The notes: generated by a model from the sequence alone, not told the origin. Shown: positions 1-8,646, counted from the stretch's first letter. The stretch: 51,644 nt of DNA from Streptomyces sp. col6 (GCF_008042035.1 NZ_RDBL01000006.1:1-51644); one strand, 5' to 3'. Numbers and translations are program-made.

Positions 1-371
1 ACCCCGGGCCGCCATCGAGGCGGCCCGGGAGTTCATCGACGGCGCGCCGCGCACAAGGCTCCAACGCGTCACGTCGATGGACGCCCACCGCGCGGCCAAG
101 GACGCGGCTACGGGCGGCGCCCGCCTCGATCTCCGCGATACGGGCCGCGTTCGCGGCGGCGCGCAGGATGTGGCCCACCTGGTGCGCCTTCGCGATCGGG
201 TGCAGGTAGGCGGCGGAAGCCGCGTCGCCCGCCGCCTGTGCGGCGAGGCGGGCGGGTTCCGTAGCCGCGTCCTTGGCCGCGCGGTGGGCGTCCATCGACG
301 TGACGCGTTGGAGCCTTGTGCGCGGCGCGCCGTCGATGAACTCCCGGGCCGCCTCGATGGCGGCCCGGGGT
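1..371. repeat. Perfect inverted repeat at left window edge (fold-back)
   Basis: Bases 1-113 are the exact reverse complement of 259-371, with a 145-base spacer at 114-258. The left arm begins at the first base of the window, so the repeat may extend further. The arms lie inside one minus-strand reading frame whose family resemblance stops where the turn begins. A similar fold-back occurs at the right edge, which makes an assembly or library artefact more likely than a biological repeat. Confidence 0.9.
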
Positions 372-487
372 CGTGCGTCGGCGGGGCACGCGACCTCGAA
401 CACCGGCAGGACGTCCAGTGCCGCCTCGGTGGCGTAACGGGCCACGGTTCTCAGTTCGTCCAGGGACAGTTCGAAGTCGCTCGTCAC
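1..487 (-). pseudogene. Imm-5-like putative immunity protein, chimeric and partial
   Basis: The minus frame starts at GTG 487 and reads VTSDFELSLDELRTVARYA, then an alanine-rich helical protein with AACPADARP-like and YLHPIAKAHQVGHILRAA segments. This resembles short actinobacterial proteins annotated as putative immunity protein (Imm-5-like). After about residue 76 (IAEIEAGA), near base 258, the frame runs into the inverted-repeat arm and becomes unnatural (arginine-rich), remaining open to the window edge. The genuine N-terminal part is 259-487. The C-terminus is missing, either from the fold-back artefact or from a real inversion. The family match is from memory of the motif pattern and is moderate. 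Confidence 0.45.
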
Positions 488-514
488 GCCGGTGATCTTC
501 GCACAGGCGTCCGT

Positions 515-625
515 TCAGCCGAGCCGGTCCGCCGTGTACGCCTCGATGGCATCGCGCTGGAACACGGCGAGGCCGGGCGCGATGGCCTCGTAGGCCGCGC
601 GCCAGTCGGGGTTGCCGGAAAAGGG
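515..625 (-). pseudogene. C-terminal remnant of a MerR/TipAS-domain regulator
   Basis: The minus frame ending at TGA 515 reads GNPDWRAAYEAIAPGLA, then VFQRDAIEAYTADRLG. This matches the C-terminal end of TipAS-type effector domains (drug-binding domain of MerR regulators such as TipAL), which finish with an IAPGLAxFxRDAxxA helix. Only about 35 codons remain. Upstream, the same strand is antisense to the methyltransferase gene and has no HTH or rest of the domain. It looks like the stump of a deleted gene. No promoter or start is visible. Confidence 0.45.
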
Positions 626-664
626 CGGGCGGACCGTATGGCCCCTCTGCCAGGATGGCCGGCC

Positions 665-1438
665 ATGACCGCGACGCGAGCCACCATCCTCTTCGACCAA
701 CTGGCCCCGGTGTACGACGAGGTGCTGCCGTTCTTCGCCGGGTTCGCCCGACAGCACATGGCGTGGCTCGCTCCCGGGCCCGGGACCCGGGTGCTCGACC
801 TGGGGGCCGGGCGCGGTGCCCTGACCGGTGCCGCGCTCGCCCACGGCTGTCGGGTGACGGCGGTGGACTGCGCTCCCGGGATGGTCGAGCGGCTGGCGGA
901 CCAGTACCCGCGTGTGCACGAGGCGCGGGTGATGGACGTCCACCAACTGGACTTTCCCGACGGCTCCTTCGACCTGGTCTGTGCGGGGTTCGTCGTCCAC
1001 CTGCTCGATGATCCGGCTGCGGCGGCCCGGGAGATCCGGCGCGTCCTCGCCCCTGGCGGGGTGTTCTCCTTCTCCGTCCCCGGTGACGTCGAGGACGCGC
1101 CGGAGTGGGAGTTCTACGGGGCCCTCTTCCGGGAGTTCCAGCCCCTGATTCCCGAGGGTCAGGGGCGGCTCAGCCGTCCCCTGGACGCGGAGAGGCTGCT
1201 TTCGGCCGCGGGATTCACCGGCACCGGCGAGACCGCCATCGAGCAGCGCCTGCCCGTCCCGGACGCCGGCACGTTCTGGGACTGGGGGCTCTCACACGGC
1301 TCCCGCGCCTACTTCGACGCCCTCCCGTCCGATGCCCGTACCGAGTTCGAGGCCCGCGTGCGGGCGGAGCTGTCCGCCATGGACCCGATCGTGTTCGCGG
1401 CCGGTGCGCGCCTCTGGAGGGGCACTTCAGCGGCCTGA
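665..1438 (+). CDS. Class I SAM-dependent methyltransferase
   Basis: The protein has 257 residues from ATG 665 (MTATRATILFDQLAPVYDE). Motif I is VLDLGAGRGALTGAAL near residues 41-56, followed by an acidic residue closing beta 2 (VTAVDCAPGM) and a post-I LDFPDGSFDLVCAGFVVHLL segment. This is the usual UbiE/Methyltransf_11 pattern. The family transfers methyl from S-adenosylmethionine to a small molecule, but the substrate cannot be read from sequence. Upstream longer starts in this frame lack natural composition. It stands alone between the TipAS remnant and the kinase gene. Confidence 0.85.
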   Translation: MTATRATILFDQLAPVYDEVLPFFAGFARQHMAWLAPGPGTRVLDLGAGRGALTGAALAHGCRVTAVDCAPGMVERLADQYPRVHEARVMDVHQLDFPDGSFDLVCAGFVVHLLDDPAAAAREIRRVLAPGGVFSFSVPGDVEDAPEWEFYGALFREFQPLIPEGQGRLSRPLDAERLLSAAGFTGTGETAIEQRLPVPDAGTFWDWGLSHGSRAYFDALPSDARTEFEARVRAELSAMDPIVFAAGARLWRGTSAA

Positions 1439-1650
1439 CCTCGGGCGGCGAACCGCACCATCGTTCGTGAGGGTGAAGCCCAGCAGGGGGATCTCGTCCG
1501 GGTCGACGTCCTCGGACGAGGGGCAGCCCTCCACGTATCCCGCCACGCCTGGACCGGGCTCCTCGGGCTCACCACGGCGGAGTGGTACAGGCGCCGGCTG
1601 TACGTGCGGGAGCCGTGCCGGTCCGTGCCGGCGGATAGGGTCGACGGGCC

Positions 1651-2643
1651 ATGGACTACGCACCGATCGACCGGGATCCCGGAGCATTCCAGCAGCCCCT
1701 GAGCGCGGCCGAGATCGAGGCCGTCGTGCGGGCGGCCTTCGGCGAGGGCGCGGTCGTGCTGTCGGCGGCCGAACTCACGGGTGGGTACTACAACAACACG
1801 TACAGGGTCGACCTCGACGGTGAACGGCCCGTGGTGCTGCGCGTCGCGCCGGAGCCGGACCGTCAGGCCAGGGCCGATCCCGAGATGATGCGCAACGAGC
1901 ACGCGGGGGTCCCGTACCTGGCGCCTGTGGCGGGGCTGCTGCCGCGTACCCTCGCGATCGACTTCACCCATAAGGTGATCGGCCGCGACTACATGTTCCA
2001 GACGTTCCTGGCCGGTGTGCCCGCCGCAGCGGCGCTCGCCACGTACCCGGAAACCGCGCGCGGCGCGTACTTCCGGCAACTGGGTGACATCACGCGTACC
2101 GTGCACGGCGTGCGCGGACCGGGGTTCGGCAGGGTCGCCGGCCCCGTGCACGAGTCCTGGAGCGACGCGCTGTTCACCTGGTTCGATCACGCGTGCGCGG
2201 ACCTCACCGACGCCGGGCTCGACGCCGGTGACGTCACCAGGCTGGTCCGGCTGGCCGACCGTGAGCGCGCCGTGCTCGACGAGGTCACCGAGCCGCGTCT
2301 GCTGCACGGGGACCTCTGGGTGGGGAACACCATGCTGGCCGAAGGCACGCCGGAGCCGTTGATCACGGGTGTCTTCGACTGCGACAGGCTCTGGTGGGGC
2401 GACCCGGAGGCGGACTGGCCGGTCTATCTGGCGCTGCGCAAGCCGGGCGGCGAGCGCGATGCCTTCTGGGAAAGCTACGGCCGGGTGGGCCGGACCGAGA
2501 GCGCCCGGTGGCGCGCGCTGGTCTACGAGGCGAGGCACGCGACCGCGCTGCTGCACGAGTTGCACCGGCTCGGCCTGGCCGACCGGCTGGCGGAGACCTA
2601 CGGCGAGATCCGCGACCTCGCCGACCGGCTGGCCGCCCACTGA
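1651..2643 (+). CDS. Aminoglycoside phosphotransferase (APH)-family kinase
   Basis: This 330-residue protein has the APH/choline-kinase fold. An N-lobe with GGYYNNTYRV (nucleotide-binding loop) is followed by the Brenner motif LLHGDLWVGNTML, which holds the catalytic Asp and Asn, and by GVFDCDRLWWGDPEADW, which supplies the metal-binding Asp. Such enzymes phosphorylate small hydroxylated substrates. Actinobacterial members of this length are often annotated as fructosamine kinase or phosphotransferase without a proven substrate, so calling it a resistance gene would be unsupported. It is monocistronic, converging on the chitinase gene across a strong hairpin. About 210 bp separate it from the methyltransferase. 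Confidence 0.85.
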   Translation: MDYAPIDRDPGAFQQPLSAAEIEAVVRAAFGEGAVVLSAAELTGGYYNNTYRVDLDGERPVVLRVAPEPDRQARADPEMMRNEHAGVPYLAPVAGLLPRTLAIDFTHKVIGRDYMFQTFLAGVPAAAALATYPETARGAYFRQLGDITRTVHGVRGPGFGRVAGPVHESWSDALFTWFDHACADLTDAGLDAGDVTRLVRLADRERAVLDEVTEPRLLHGDLWVGNTMLAEGTPEPLITGVFDCDRLWWGDPEADWPVYLALRKPGGERDAFWESYGRVGRTESARWRALVYEARHATALLHELHRLGLADRLAETYGEIRDLADRLAAH

Positions 2644-2656
2644 CGCGGAAGCGGTA

Positions 2657-2693
2657 CGGGCCCGGCTCCCCCTCGTACAGGGAGCCGGGCCCG
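2657..2693. terminator. Bidirectional hairpin terminator
   Basis: Bases 2657-2670 (CGGGCCCGGCTCCC) are the exact reverse complement of 2680-2693, giving a 14-bp GC-rich stem with a 9-nt loop. It lies between the convergent kinase and chitinase stop codons, the usual place for a shared terminator. Confidence 0.8.
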
Positions 2694-2708
2694 CTCACGC
2701 GCCGGCCG

Positions 2709-4097
2709 CTAGACCAGCGTCCACGACTGGTTCGCCGTGCCGCCGCAGGTCCAGATCTGGAGCTGGTTGCCGTCCGTGGTGCTCCAGTCCGTGACGTCCA
2801 GGCACTTGCCCGAACCGGCGTTGACCAGGCTGCCGTTGGCGCCGGCCGTCCAGGACTGGGCGCCGGAACCATTGCAGTCGTAGAGCTGGACCTTCGTCCC
2901 GTTGGCCGTGCCGGCGGCCGCGACGTCGAGGCATTTGCCGAGGGCGCGGAGGGTGTTGCCGGTGCGGGTCCACTGCTGGGCGGAGGTGCCGTTGCAGGTG
3001 TAGAGGTCGACCTTGGTGCCGTTGGCGCTGTTGGCACCGGCCACGTCGACGCACTTGCCGCCGTAGCCCTTGATGGCGGTCGTGCCGGCCGGCGGGTCGA
3101 CGGGCCCGCCGCCGCCCGTGATGGCCTTGAACGTGTTGGTGAACTGCCAGGTGCTCTGCGGGGTGCCGCTCTCGCCCTGGTTGTCGCGGCCGAGGGACCA
3201 GAAGGTCAGTTCCTGGATGCCGTTGCTCGCGGCGAACGCCTCCAGTTCCTGGGCGTCCTGGGTGGTGAAGACCTCGGCGGCGGTGTCGTTGACGCCGATC
3301 ATCGGGCAGTTGCCCTCCATCGCCCAGAGCTGTGCGGAGGACTTCTCGGTCCAGATCTGGCCGAGTTGGGTGTGCAGGCCCTTCGCGGCGCTGATCGCGG
3401 CCTGGCCCATGTCCATGGCGGGGCCGTAGTCCATGGTCATGATGTTGACCAGGTTGACGTCGAGGTTGTGGCTCTTGGCGTTCTTGAGGAGCGCGATGCC
3501 GTTGGACTCCAGGCCGCTGGGGCTGACCGGGAGCGTGTAGTCGATGTCGAGCTTGCGGCCCTGTGCGCGGTACTCCTGCTGGAGGTTGGCGAGGGCCTGG
3601 TTGCGGCGGTCGTTGGCGGCGGTGTTGTCGAGTGTGCTGCCTTCGATGTCCAGGTCGATGCGGGTCAGGTTGAGCTGGTCGATGACCTTCTTGTACTGGG
3701 CCTGCATCGCGGACACCGAACCGCAGGAGGCCAGTTCGTTGCCGCTCGCGCCGCCGAAGGAGGCGATGACGTCGCCGCCCACCGCGCGCAGGCTGTTGAT
3801 GGCGTTGTTCCAGCCGGAGTCGGTGACCGGGGTGTCGCCGTTGATGGTGGCGTTGCAGGTGCCCTGGCTGATGATGAACGCCAGTGTGTAGTACTTGTTT
3901 CCGGTCGCGTTGTACGCGTTCATCAGGCTGGACGGGCTGTTCCACATCTCCGCGTACGGGGCCGCGTAGTGGGCGGGGAAGCCGGGTCCGGGGTTGGCGG
4001 CGGCGGAGGCGGGGGTGGCCGTGGCGACCAGGCCGGCGGCGGCCAGGGGCAGCACGCCGAGCAGGGCGGTGAGCCATCTGCTGCGGGATCGGGGCAT
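2709..4097 (-). CDS. Secreted GH18 chitinase with C-terminal ricin-B lectin domain
   Basis: The protein has 462 residues from ATG 4097, behind a GGAGG ribosome site. A Sec signal peptide (MPRSRSRWLTALLGVLP, cleavage near TPASAA) leads into a GH18 barrel with SFGGASGNEL and the catalytic DxDxE signature at RIDLDIEG (Asp148, Asp150, Glu152). The C-terminus from about residue 340 is a ricin-type beta-trefoil (CBM13) with KCVDVAG and QxW repeats (QQWTRTG, SWTAG, QSWTLV). It should hydrolyse chitin or a related beta-1,4-linked GlcNAc polymer outside the cell. It follows the beta-helix gene by 15 nt, so the two probably form an operon. Confidence 0.9.
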   Translation of the reverse strand: MPRSRSRWLTALLGVLPLAAAGLVATATPASAAANPGPGFPAHYAAPYAEMWNSPSSLMNAYNATGNKYYTLAFIISQGTCNATINGDTPVTDSGWNNAINSLRAVGGDVIASFGGASGNELASCGSVSAMQAQYKKVIDQLNLTRIDLDIEGSTLDNTAANDRRNQALANLQQEYRAQGRKLDIDYTLPVSPSGLESNGIALLKNAKSHNLDVNLVNIMTMDYGPAMDMGQAAISAAKGLHTQLGQIWTEKSSAQLWAMEGNCPMIGVNDTAAEVFTTQDAQELEAFAASNGIQELTFWSLGRDNQGESGTPQSTWQFTNTFKAITGGGGPVDPPAGTTAIKGYGGKCVDVAGANSANGTKVDLYTCNGTSAQQWTRTGNTLRALGKCLDVAAAGTANGTKVQLYDCNGSGAQSWTAGANGSLVNAGSGKCLDVTDWSTTDGNQLQIWTCGGTANQSWTLV

Positions 4098-4112
4098 GGG
4101 GGTTCCCTCCGT

Positions 4113-6302
4113 TTACGGGTAGGTGGTGAGGTACGCGACGTTGCTGCCGGGCGTGACCGCCGCCCCGGTGCTGTTGATGATGTGGCTGATCGTTCCGGCG
4201 CCGCCGAGGACGACGGTGACCATGTCGTGGAACTTCACGCCGGAGGTCTGGGGCACCTCGAAGGAGTGGTCCTCGACCACCGAGGGGTTGACGTTGAAGT
4301 AGGCGTAGCTGCCCAGACCCCACGCTTCGTGGCTGGTCACGGACGCGCCGACCTTGTACGCGGGGTAGCCGTTGGTGTTCCCGTTCTTCCAGGCGCTCTG
4401 GTTGGGCGGGTCGTACGGCAGCTCGTTCTGGAAGAAGTACGTGCGCCCGCCGTTGCCGTTCCAGATGACCTGGGTCTTCTGGTAGTGCTCGACGAACAGG
4501 CCGTACGCGGTGACGTTCTGGCCGTTGACGACCAGCCCGGTGTCGGCGGTGTTGGTGTTCCAGCCGACGGTGCCGCCGTTGCCGTGGTCGGCGCGCCAGA
4601 TCCAGGTGTGGTCGATGATCGTGTTGCTGGTGTTGACGACCAGCGACTGGGTGGCCTTGCCGACGGTGGCGCCGCCGATGCGGAAGAACACGTCGTTGAG
4701 CGTGACGGGGTTGGCCGCGTGGTTCGCGGACGAGCCGTCGGGGCCGATCCGCATCAGGGTCTGGGAGTTGGTCGTACCGGCGTCGACGAGGACCCCGGCG
4801 ATCTTGATGCCGTCGACGTCGGCGGTGGTGAGCGCGGTGATGCCGTTGTCCGGGATGAGCGTGGCGAGGCCCATGCCGAGGACGACCGTGTCGGGGCGGG
4901 TGACGTTGAGCGTCTGGTTGAGGTGGTAGACGCCCGGGGTGATCAGGAGGTTCTTGCCGGCGGCCAGGGCGGCGTTCATGTCGGCCGCGCTCGCGCCGGG
5001 CTTGGCGATGTAGAAGTCGTCCAGCGGAAGCGACGAGCCCGCCTGGGTCTTGCCGCTCCAGGTGGTGGCCGAGGCGTTGGTCTGCGCGGCGGGTACGAAC
5101 ACCTTCCAGGCGCCCGCGTCGTCGACGTACAGGAAGGGCTTCTCGCGGTTGACCGGGGCGGAGGCGACGGTGGTGTAGGTCGGGAAGGACTGGGCGGGGG
5201 CACCCTGGTCGCCGACGAAGACCATGTTCCAGTTGGAGCCGGACCAGGAGCCCATCTTGGTGTTCTTGGTCAGGAACTGCTGCTGGCTGCCCGACTGGAT
5301 CTGCCCGTCGATCTTGGAGTCGGAGATGAAGCCGCCGCTGGACCAGCCGCCGTCGTCCAGCTTGAGGTTCCCGCGCACATGCATACGGCGGTACGGGGCC
5401 GCCTGCGAGACGGCCCAGCGGTCGCTGCCGCCGTTCGGCGTGACGGACAGGTTCTCCGCGTCGCGCCAGAAGTTCTGGGTCGCATTGCCCTGGAACCAGT
5501 CGGCCTCGGCGTGGACGGCGCCGTTGATGTTCACCGCGTCCGGGGAGAGGCCGAGGCCGGCGACCTGGGTGTAGAAGCCGACGTTGACGTCCGCGCTGTA
5601 CGTGCCCGGCTTGAACAGCACCGCGTAGCGCTGGGAGCCGAACTGGTTGGACTGCTGCTGGCTGAAGATGCTGTTCAGCTTGGACTGGATGGACGAGGCG
5701 GACATCGACGGGTCGAAGATCACCGTGTTCGGGCCGAGGTCCGGGTTGTCACCCGTGGGCGGGTCCGTGGGGTCGGTCGGGTCCACCGCGCCGGAGAAAC
5801 TCCACTTCTGGTTGCCGGTGCCCGCGCAGTCCCAGATCTGCAGCCGGGCGCCGTCCGCGGTGCTGTTGTCCTTGACGTCCAGGCATTTGTTCGCGGCGGT
5901 GTTGACCAGGTCACCGGCGGAGGTCAGCCGCCATTTCTGACTGGCGACGGTCCCGTAGCAGGTCCACAGGTGCACCGCGGTGCCGTTGGCCGTGCCGTTC
6001 GCCGCCAGGTCCAGGCACTTGCCCTTCGCGGTCAGCGAGCCGTCGCTGTTGAGCGTCCAGCTCTGGTTCTGGCTGCCGGGGTAGCAGGTCCACATCTGGG
6101 CGGGCGTGCCGTCGGCGGTCGAACCGTCGGTGACGTCGAGGCACTTGCCGGTGCCGGTGTTGGTCAGCGCGCCGGGGGTCGCGGCGCCGGCGGTTCCCGA
6201 GCCGAGGGCGACCAGGGCCCCCGCGGCGGCCAGCGAGGCGGACAGCGCCATGGCCAGGGATGCGGTGCGCCGTCTGCGGCGGCGGTGGGGCGGATGAAGC
6301 AT
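4113..6302 (-). CDS. Secreted ricin-B lectin / right-handed beta-helix protein
   Basis: I place the start at ATG 6302 because AGGAAGG lies 6 nt upstream and a basic signal peptide follows (MLHPPHRRRRRR then a hydrophobic stretch ending GSGTAGAA); the frame opens further to 6359. The product is 729 residues. Residues about 45-175 form a ricin-type trefoil with KCLDV and QxW repeats. A PTDPTDPPTGDNP linker follows. The large C-terminal part has GxYxxxxxV and VxxHTWIWRADHGNGG repeats typical of parallel beta-helix polysaccharide-active proteins (GH55/pectate-lyase-like fold). Similar Streptomyces proteins are often mislabelled adenylyl cyclase; no cyclase motif is visible. I infer an extracellular glycan substrate but cannot name it. 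Confidence 0.8.
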   Translation of the reverse strand: MLHPPHRRRRRRTASLAMALSASLAAAGALVALGSGTAGAATPGALTNTGTGKCLDVTDGSTADGTPAQMWTCYPGSQNQSWTLNSDGSLTAKGKCLDLAANGTANGTAVHLWTCYGTVASQKWRLTSAGDLVNTAANKCLDVKDNSTADGARLQIWDCAGTGNQKWSFSGAVDPTDPTDPPTGDNPDLGPNTVIFDPSMSASSIQSKLNSIFSQQQSNQFGSQRYAVLFKPGTYSADVNVGFYTQVAGLGLSPDAVNINGAVHAEADWFQGNATQNFWRDAENLSVTPNGGSDRWAVSQAAPYRRMHVRGNLKLDDGGWSSGGFISDSKIDGQIQSGSQQQFLTKNTKMGSWSGSNWNMVFVGDQGAPAQSFPTYTTVASAPVNREKPFLYVDDAGAWKVFVPAAQTNASATTWSGKTQAGSSLPLDDFYIAKPGASAADMNAALAAGKNLLITPGVYHLNQTLNVTRPDTVVLGMGLATLIPDNGITALTTADVDGIKIAGVLVDAGTTNSQTLMRIGPDGSSANHAANPVTLNDVFFRIGGATVGKATQSLVVNTSNTIIDHTWIWRADHGNGGTVGWNTNTADTGLVVNGQNVTAYGLFVEHYQKTQVIWNGNGGRTYFFQNELPYDPPNQSAWKNGNTNGYPAYKVGASVTSHEAWGLGSYAYFNVNPSVVEDHSFEVPQTSGVKFHDMVTVVLGGAGTISHIINSTGAAVTPGSNVAYLTTYP

Positions 6303-6553
6303 GGGGAGCCTTCCTGTGGCGGGCGGGGGGTAGGAAGTCAGGTCCATGACAGGAGACACGTCCGGCCTTATTTCAAGCCGTGAAGCTAGAGGCGTCTGCG
6401 ACCGCCCGTCAACCCCCTTGCACGGGCCGGTATTTCAACCTCTGTAGACACTCCGCCCGCGATCACGGGAAACCGCAGCACTCTCGTACGGCTTCTGAAG
6501 TCGCAGGTCAGCTGTACTGACATGCAGTGTTCGAGTTGTGCGCGATTTTCTGC

Positions 6554-6568
6554 CAGGAAAGTTTCCTG
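6554..6568. promoter_or_regulatory. Palindromic operator-like site in divergent promoter region
   Basis: CAGGAAA (6554-6560) and TTTCCTG (6562-6568) are perfect inverted arms around a single G. The site lies in the 353-bp gap between the divergent beta-helix and ThuA genes, 87 bp before the ThuA start. GAAA-N-TTTC cores of this kind are typical of LacI/ROK-type operators in front of Streptomyces polysaccharide-degradation genes. I saw no other strong element in the gap. Confidence 0.45.
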
Positions 6569-6655
6569 ACAGACGGCTTGACGGGCTGTCGTGTACACGC
6601 GCAGACTCCGGTCTGCTCAGCCGCTGCGCTCCACCGCCCACCTCTGGAGTCCCCC

Positions 6656-7804
6656 ATGCGCGTCAGACACGGCACCGCACTCCTGCTCCGGCTCCTCGCC
6701 CTCGCCGCGCTCGTGCTCGGCCTGCAGGCCGCCCCGGCGCACGCCGCCCCCGCTGCCGGTACGTTCCGGGTGCTGGCCTTCTACGACGGCACCTACGACG
6801 CGGCGCACATCAGCTTCGACCACGAGGCCAACACCTGGTTCGCCCAGCAGGGCGCAGCCCACGGCTTCACGTACACCGCCACCACCGACTGGAGCCGGCT
6901 CAACAGCACCGAGCTGGCCGGCTACCAGGTCGTGATGTTCCTCGACAACTACCCGCACACCGCGTCCCAGCGCTCCGCGTTCCAGTCGTACGTGCAGAAC
7001 GGCGGCGGGTTCGTCGGATTCCACGTCTCCGCGTTCAACACCGATACGAGCGACTGGCCCTGGTACCACAACACCTTCCTCGGCACCGGGACGTTCCGGT
7101 CGAACACCTGGGGCCCCACCCAGGAGACGCTGCGCGTCGACGACCCCGGGCATCCGGCGACGGCGGGGCTCCCCGCCACCATCACCTCGTCGGTCAGCGA
7201 GTGGTACAGCTGGCAGAACGACCTGCGGAAGAACCCCGCGATCGACGTCCTCGCCTCGATGGCCCCCTCGACGTTCCCCATCGGGACCGACCCCAACCAG
7301 ACCTGGTACAGCGGGGATTACCCGATCGTGTGGACCAACCGCGGGTACCGGATGGTCTACAACAACTTCGGCCACAACGCGATGGACTACGCGACGAACA
7401 CCGCCCTGTCGTCCACCTTCGCGAGCGCCCAGCAGAACCGGCTCCTGCTCCAGGAGATCGCCTGGGCCGCCGGGCAGGACGGCGGCCCGGTCACCCCGCC
7501 CGACGACTCCACCGGCCGGATCACCGGCTACGGCGGCAAGTGCGTCGACGTGGCGGGCGCGAGCTCCGCCAACGGCGCGGCCGTCCAGCGCCAACGGCGC
7601 GGCCGTCCAGCGGGTATCCGGCGGGGCTGCGCGGGTGCCCCTGCCCGCTGGGGGTGGAGCCGGGGGCTTTTGGGCGGTACGGGGACGGCGGCGGGGCTGC
7701 CGGTCCGGTCGGCCAGGACCGCGCTCAGGTCCAGGGCGGGGAAGCGGGATGCGGTGCGAGGGGCCTCGGGCATGCGATGTCCATCCGTTCGTCGTTCGAG
7801 GTGA
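6656..7804 (+). CDS. Secreted ThuA-domain protein with broken ricin-lectin tail
   Basis: The start ATG 6656 follows CTGGAG, and a signal peptide (MRVRHGTALLLRLLALAA to APAHAAPA) follows. Residues about 30-280 form a ThuA (trehalose-utilisation-like, glutamine-amidotransferase fold) domain: VLAFYDGTYDAAHISF, VVMFLDNYP, NGGGFVGFHVSAF, YPIVWTNRGYRMVYNNFGH. A PVTPPDD linker leads to the start of a ricin-B repeat (GYGGKCVDVAG). A 22-bp tandem duplication at 7569-7612 follows, after which the sequence is no longer lectin-like. The frame drifts through about 65 arginine/glycine-rich residues to a stop at 7804. The core may still be secreted, but the lectin module has been lost by deletion. Confidence 0.75.
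   Translation: MRVRHGTALLLRLLALAALVLGLQAAPAHAAPAAGTFRVLAFYDGTYDAAHISFDHEANTWFAQQGAAHGFTYTATTDWSRLNSTELAGYQVVMFLDNYPHTASQRSAFQSYVQNGGGFVGFHVSAFNTDTSDWPWYHNTFLGTGTFRSNTWGPTQETLRVDDPGHPATAGLPATITSSVSEWYSWQNDLRKNPAIDVLASMAPSTFPIGTDPNQTWYSGDYPIVWTNRGYRMVYNNFGHNAMDYATNTALSSTFASAQQNRLLLQEIAWAAGQDGGPVTPPDDSTGRITGYGGKCVDVAGASSANGAAVQRQRRGRPAGIRRGCAGAPARWGWSRGLLGGTGTAAGLPVRSARTALRSRAGKRDAVRGASGMRCPSVRRSR
7569..7612. repeat. 22-bp tandem duplication at the lectin break point
   Basis: The 22 bases 7569-7590 (beginning CCAACGGCGCGGCCGTCC) are repeated exactly at 7591-7612. The ricin-B homology of the ThuA gene ends here, so the duplication marks the rearrangement junction. Confidence 0.85.
7613..7773 (-). 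pseudogene. Possible N-terminal stub of a gene divergent from the TetR gene
   Basis: The minus frame from ATG 7773 starts MPEAPRTASRFPALDLSAV, which has a natural composition and codon use. It diverges from the TetR gene across an AT-richer spacer, the usual layout of a TetR target. After about 55 codons it runs into the duplicated lectin sequence. It may be the surviving head of the regulator's target gene, removed by the deletion that also clipped the ThuA gene. I do not recognise the family. Confidence 0.3.
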
Positions 7805-7881
7805 ACTTTACGACGGAGGTAAATTTAGCCCGAGACTTCAAGGGTGTCAACATAAAAATGCTACGAGGGTAAGATTGCGCC
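7774..7881. promoter_or_regulatory. AT-richer TetR promoter/operator spacer
   Basis: This 108-bp spacer is unusually AT-rich for the window (ATAAAAATG and TAAATTTAG runs). It contains a small dyad, TTTAC (7807-7811) and GTAAA (7819-7823) separated by 7 nt, a reasonable autoregulatory operator for the adjacent TetR gene. Confidence 0.35.
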
Positions 7882-8577
7882 ATGACTACTGAGACCACCG
7901 CAGCCACGGGCGCCCCCGTCGGACTCCGTGAGAGCAAGAAGCAGGAGACCCGGCAGCTCATCTCCGATGCCGCCACCCGGCTCTTCCTCGACCAGGGGTT
8001 CGAACAGACCACCATCGCGGAGATCGCCGCCGCCGCCCGTGTCGCGAAGAAAACGGTGACCAACTACTTCGCGCACAAGGAGGACTTGGCGCTCGACCAC
8101 CAGGACGCCTTCACCGGCTCCCTGGCCGCCACGGTCGCCGGCCGGGCGTCGGGCGAGTCCGCGCTGACGGCCCTGCGGCACGCCTTCGCCGAGGCGGTCG
8201 CGGCGGCCGACCCGGTCGCGGGATTCTCCGGCCCCGCGTTCGCCCGGATGATCGCCGACAGCCCCACGCTGACGGCCCGGCTGCGCGACCTGCACGATCT
8301 GCGGGAGACCCGGCTCGCCGAGGCCCTGGCCGAGGCCACCGGCGCCGCCCCCGACGACATCGCCGTGCGCACCGCCGCCGCCCTGCTCGGCAGCGTCCAC
8401 CGCATGCTCTTCGACCGCATCCAGGAACGGACCCTGGCCGGGTGGCCCAACGCCCGGATCAGCGGCGAGATGGCGGAGGCCGGGGACTACGCGTTCGGGG
8501 TGCTGGAGGAACCGCTGGCCGGTTACGCCGCCGGGCCCTCCACCGACCCGAAGGTCCACCCGGACCTCGTGCTCTGA
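7882..8577 (+). CDS. TetR-family transcriptional regulator
   Basis: The protein has 231 residues. Its N-terminal HTH is of TetR type: ETRQLISDAATRLFLDQGF, then TTIAEIAAAARVAKKTVTNYF and AHKEDLALDH, covering residues about 22-72. The C-terminal part is a helical ligand domain. A TetR repressor normally controls the divergent neighbour, but here only a short stub remains to its left, so the target may be lost or elsewhere. An AT-richer spacer with a TTTAC/GTAAA dyad lies directly upstream. Confidence 0.85.
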   Translation: MTTETTAATGAPVGLRESKKQETRQLISDAATRLFLDQGFEQTTIAEIAAAARVAKKTVTNYFAHKEDLALDHQDAFTGSLAATVAGRASGESALTALRHAFAEAVAAADPVAGFSGPAFARMIADSPTLTARLRDLHDLRETRLAEALAEATGAAPDDIAVRTAAALLGSVHRMLFDRIQERTLAGWPNARISGEMAEAGDYAFGVLEEPLAGYAAGPSTDPKVHPDLVL

Positions 8578-8646
8578 CGGATGTCCGCCGCGCTGTGCCG
8601 ACGACGCGTACCCGCCGCGCTGCTCCGGCAGGTGTCCGCGGGGGCC

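Noticed and set aside
1427..1560. Minus frame ending GYVEGCPSSEDVDPDEIPL then LGFTLTNDG
   Set aside because: Composition looks natural and it could be a gene stump, but it is too short and unmatched to call.
1651..2643. Antibiotic resistance gene (aminoglycoside kinase)
   Set aside because: Family motifs fit many small-molecule kinases; nothing shows an aminoglycoside substrate.
2394..6383. 1329-codon plus-strand open frame
   Set aside because: It is the antisense shadow of the chitinase and beta-helix genes, kept open by high GC.
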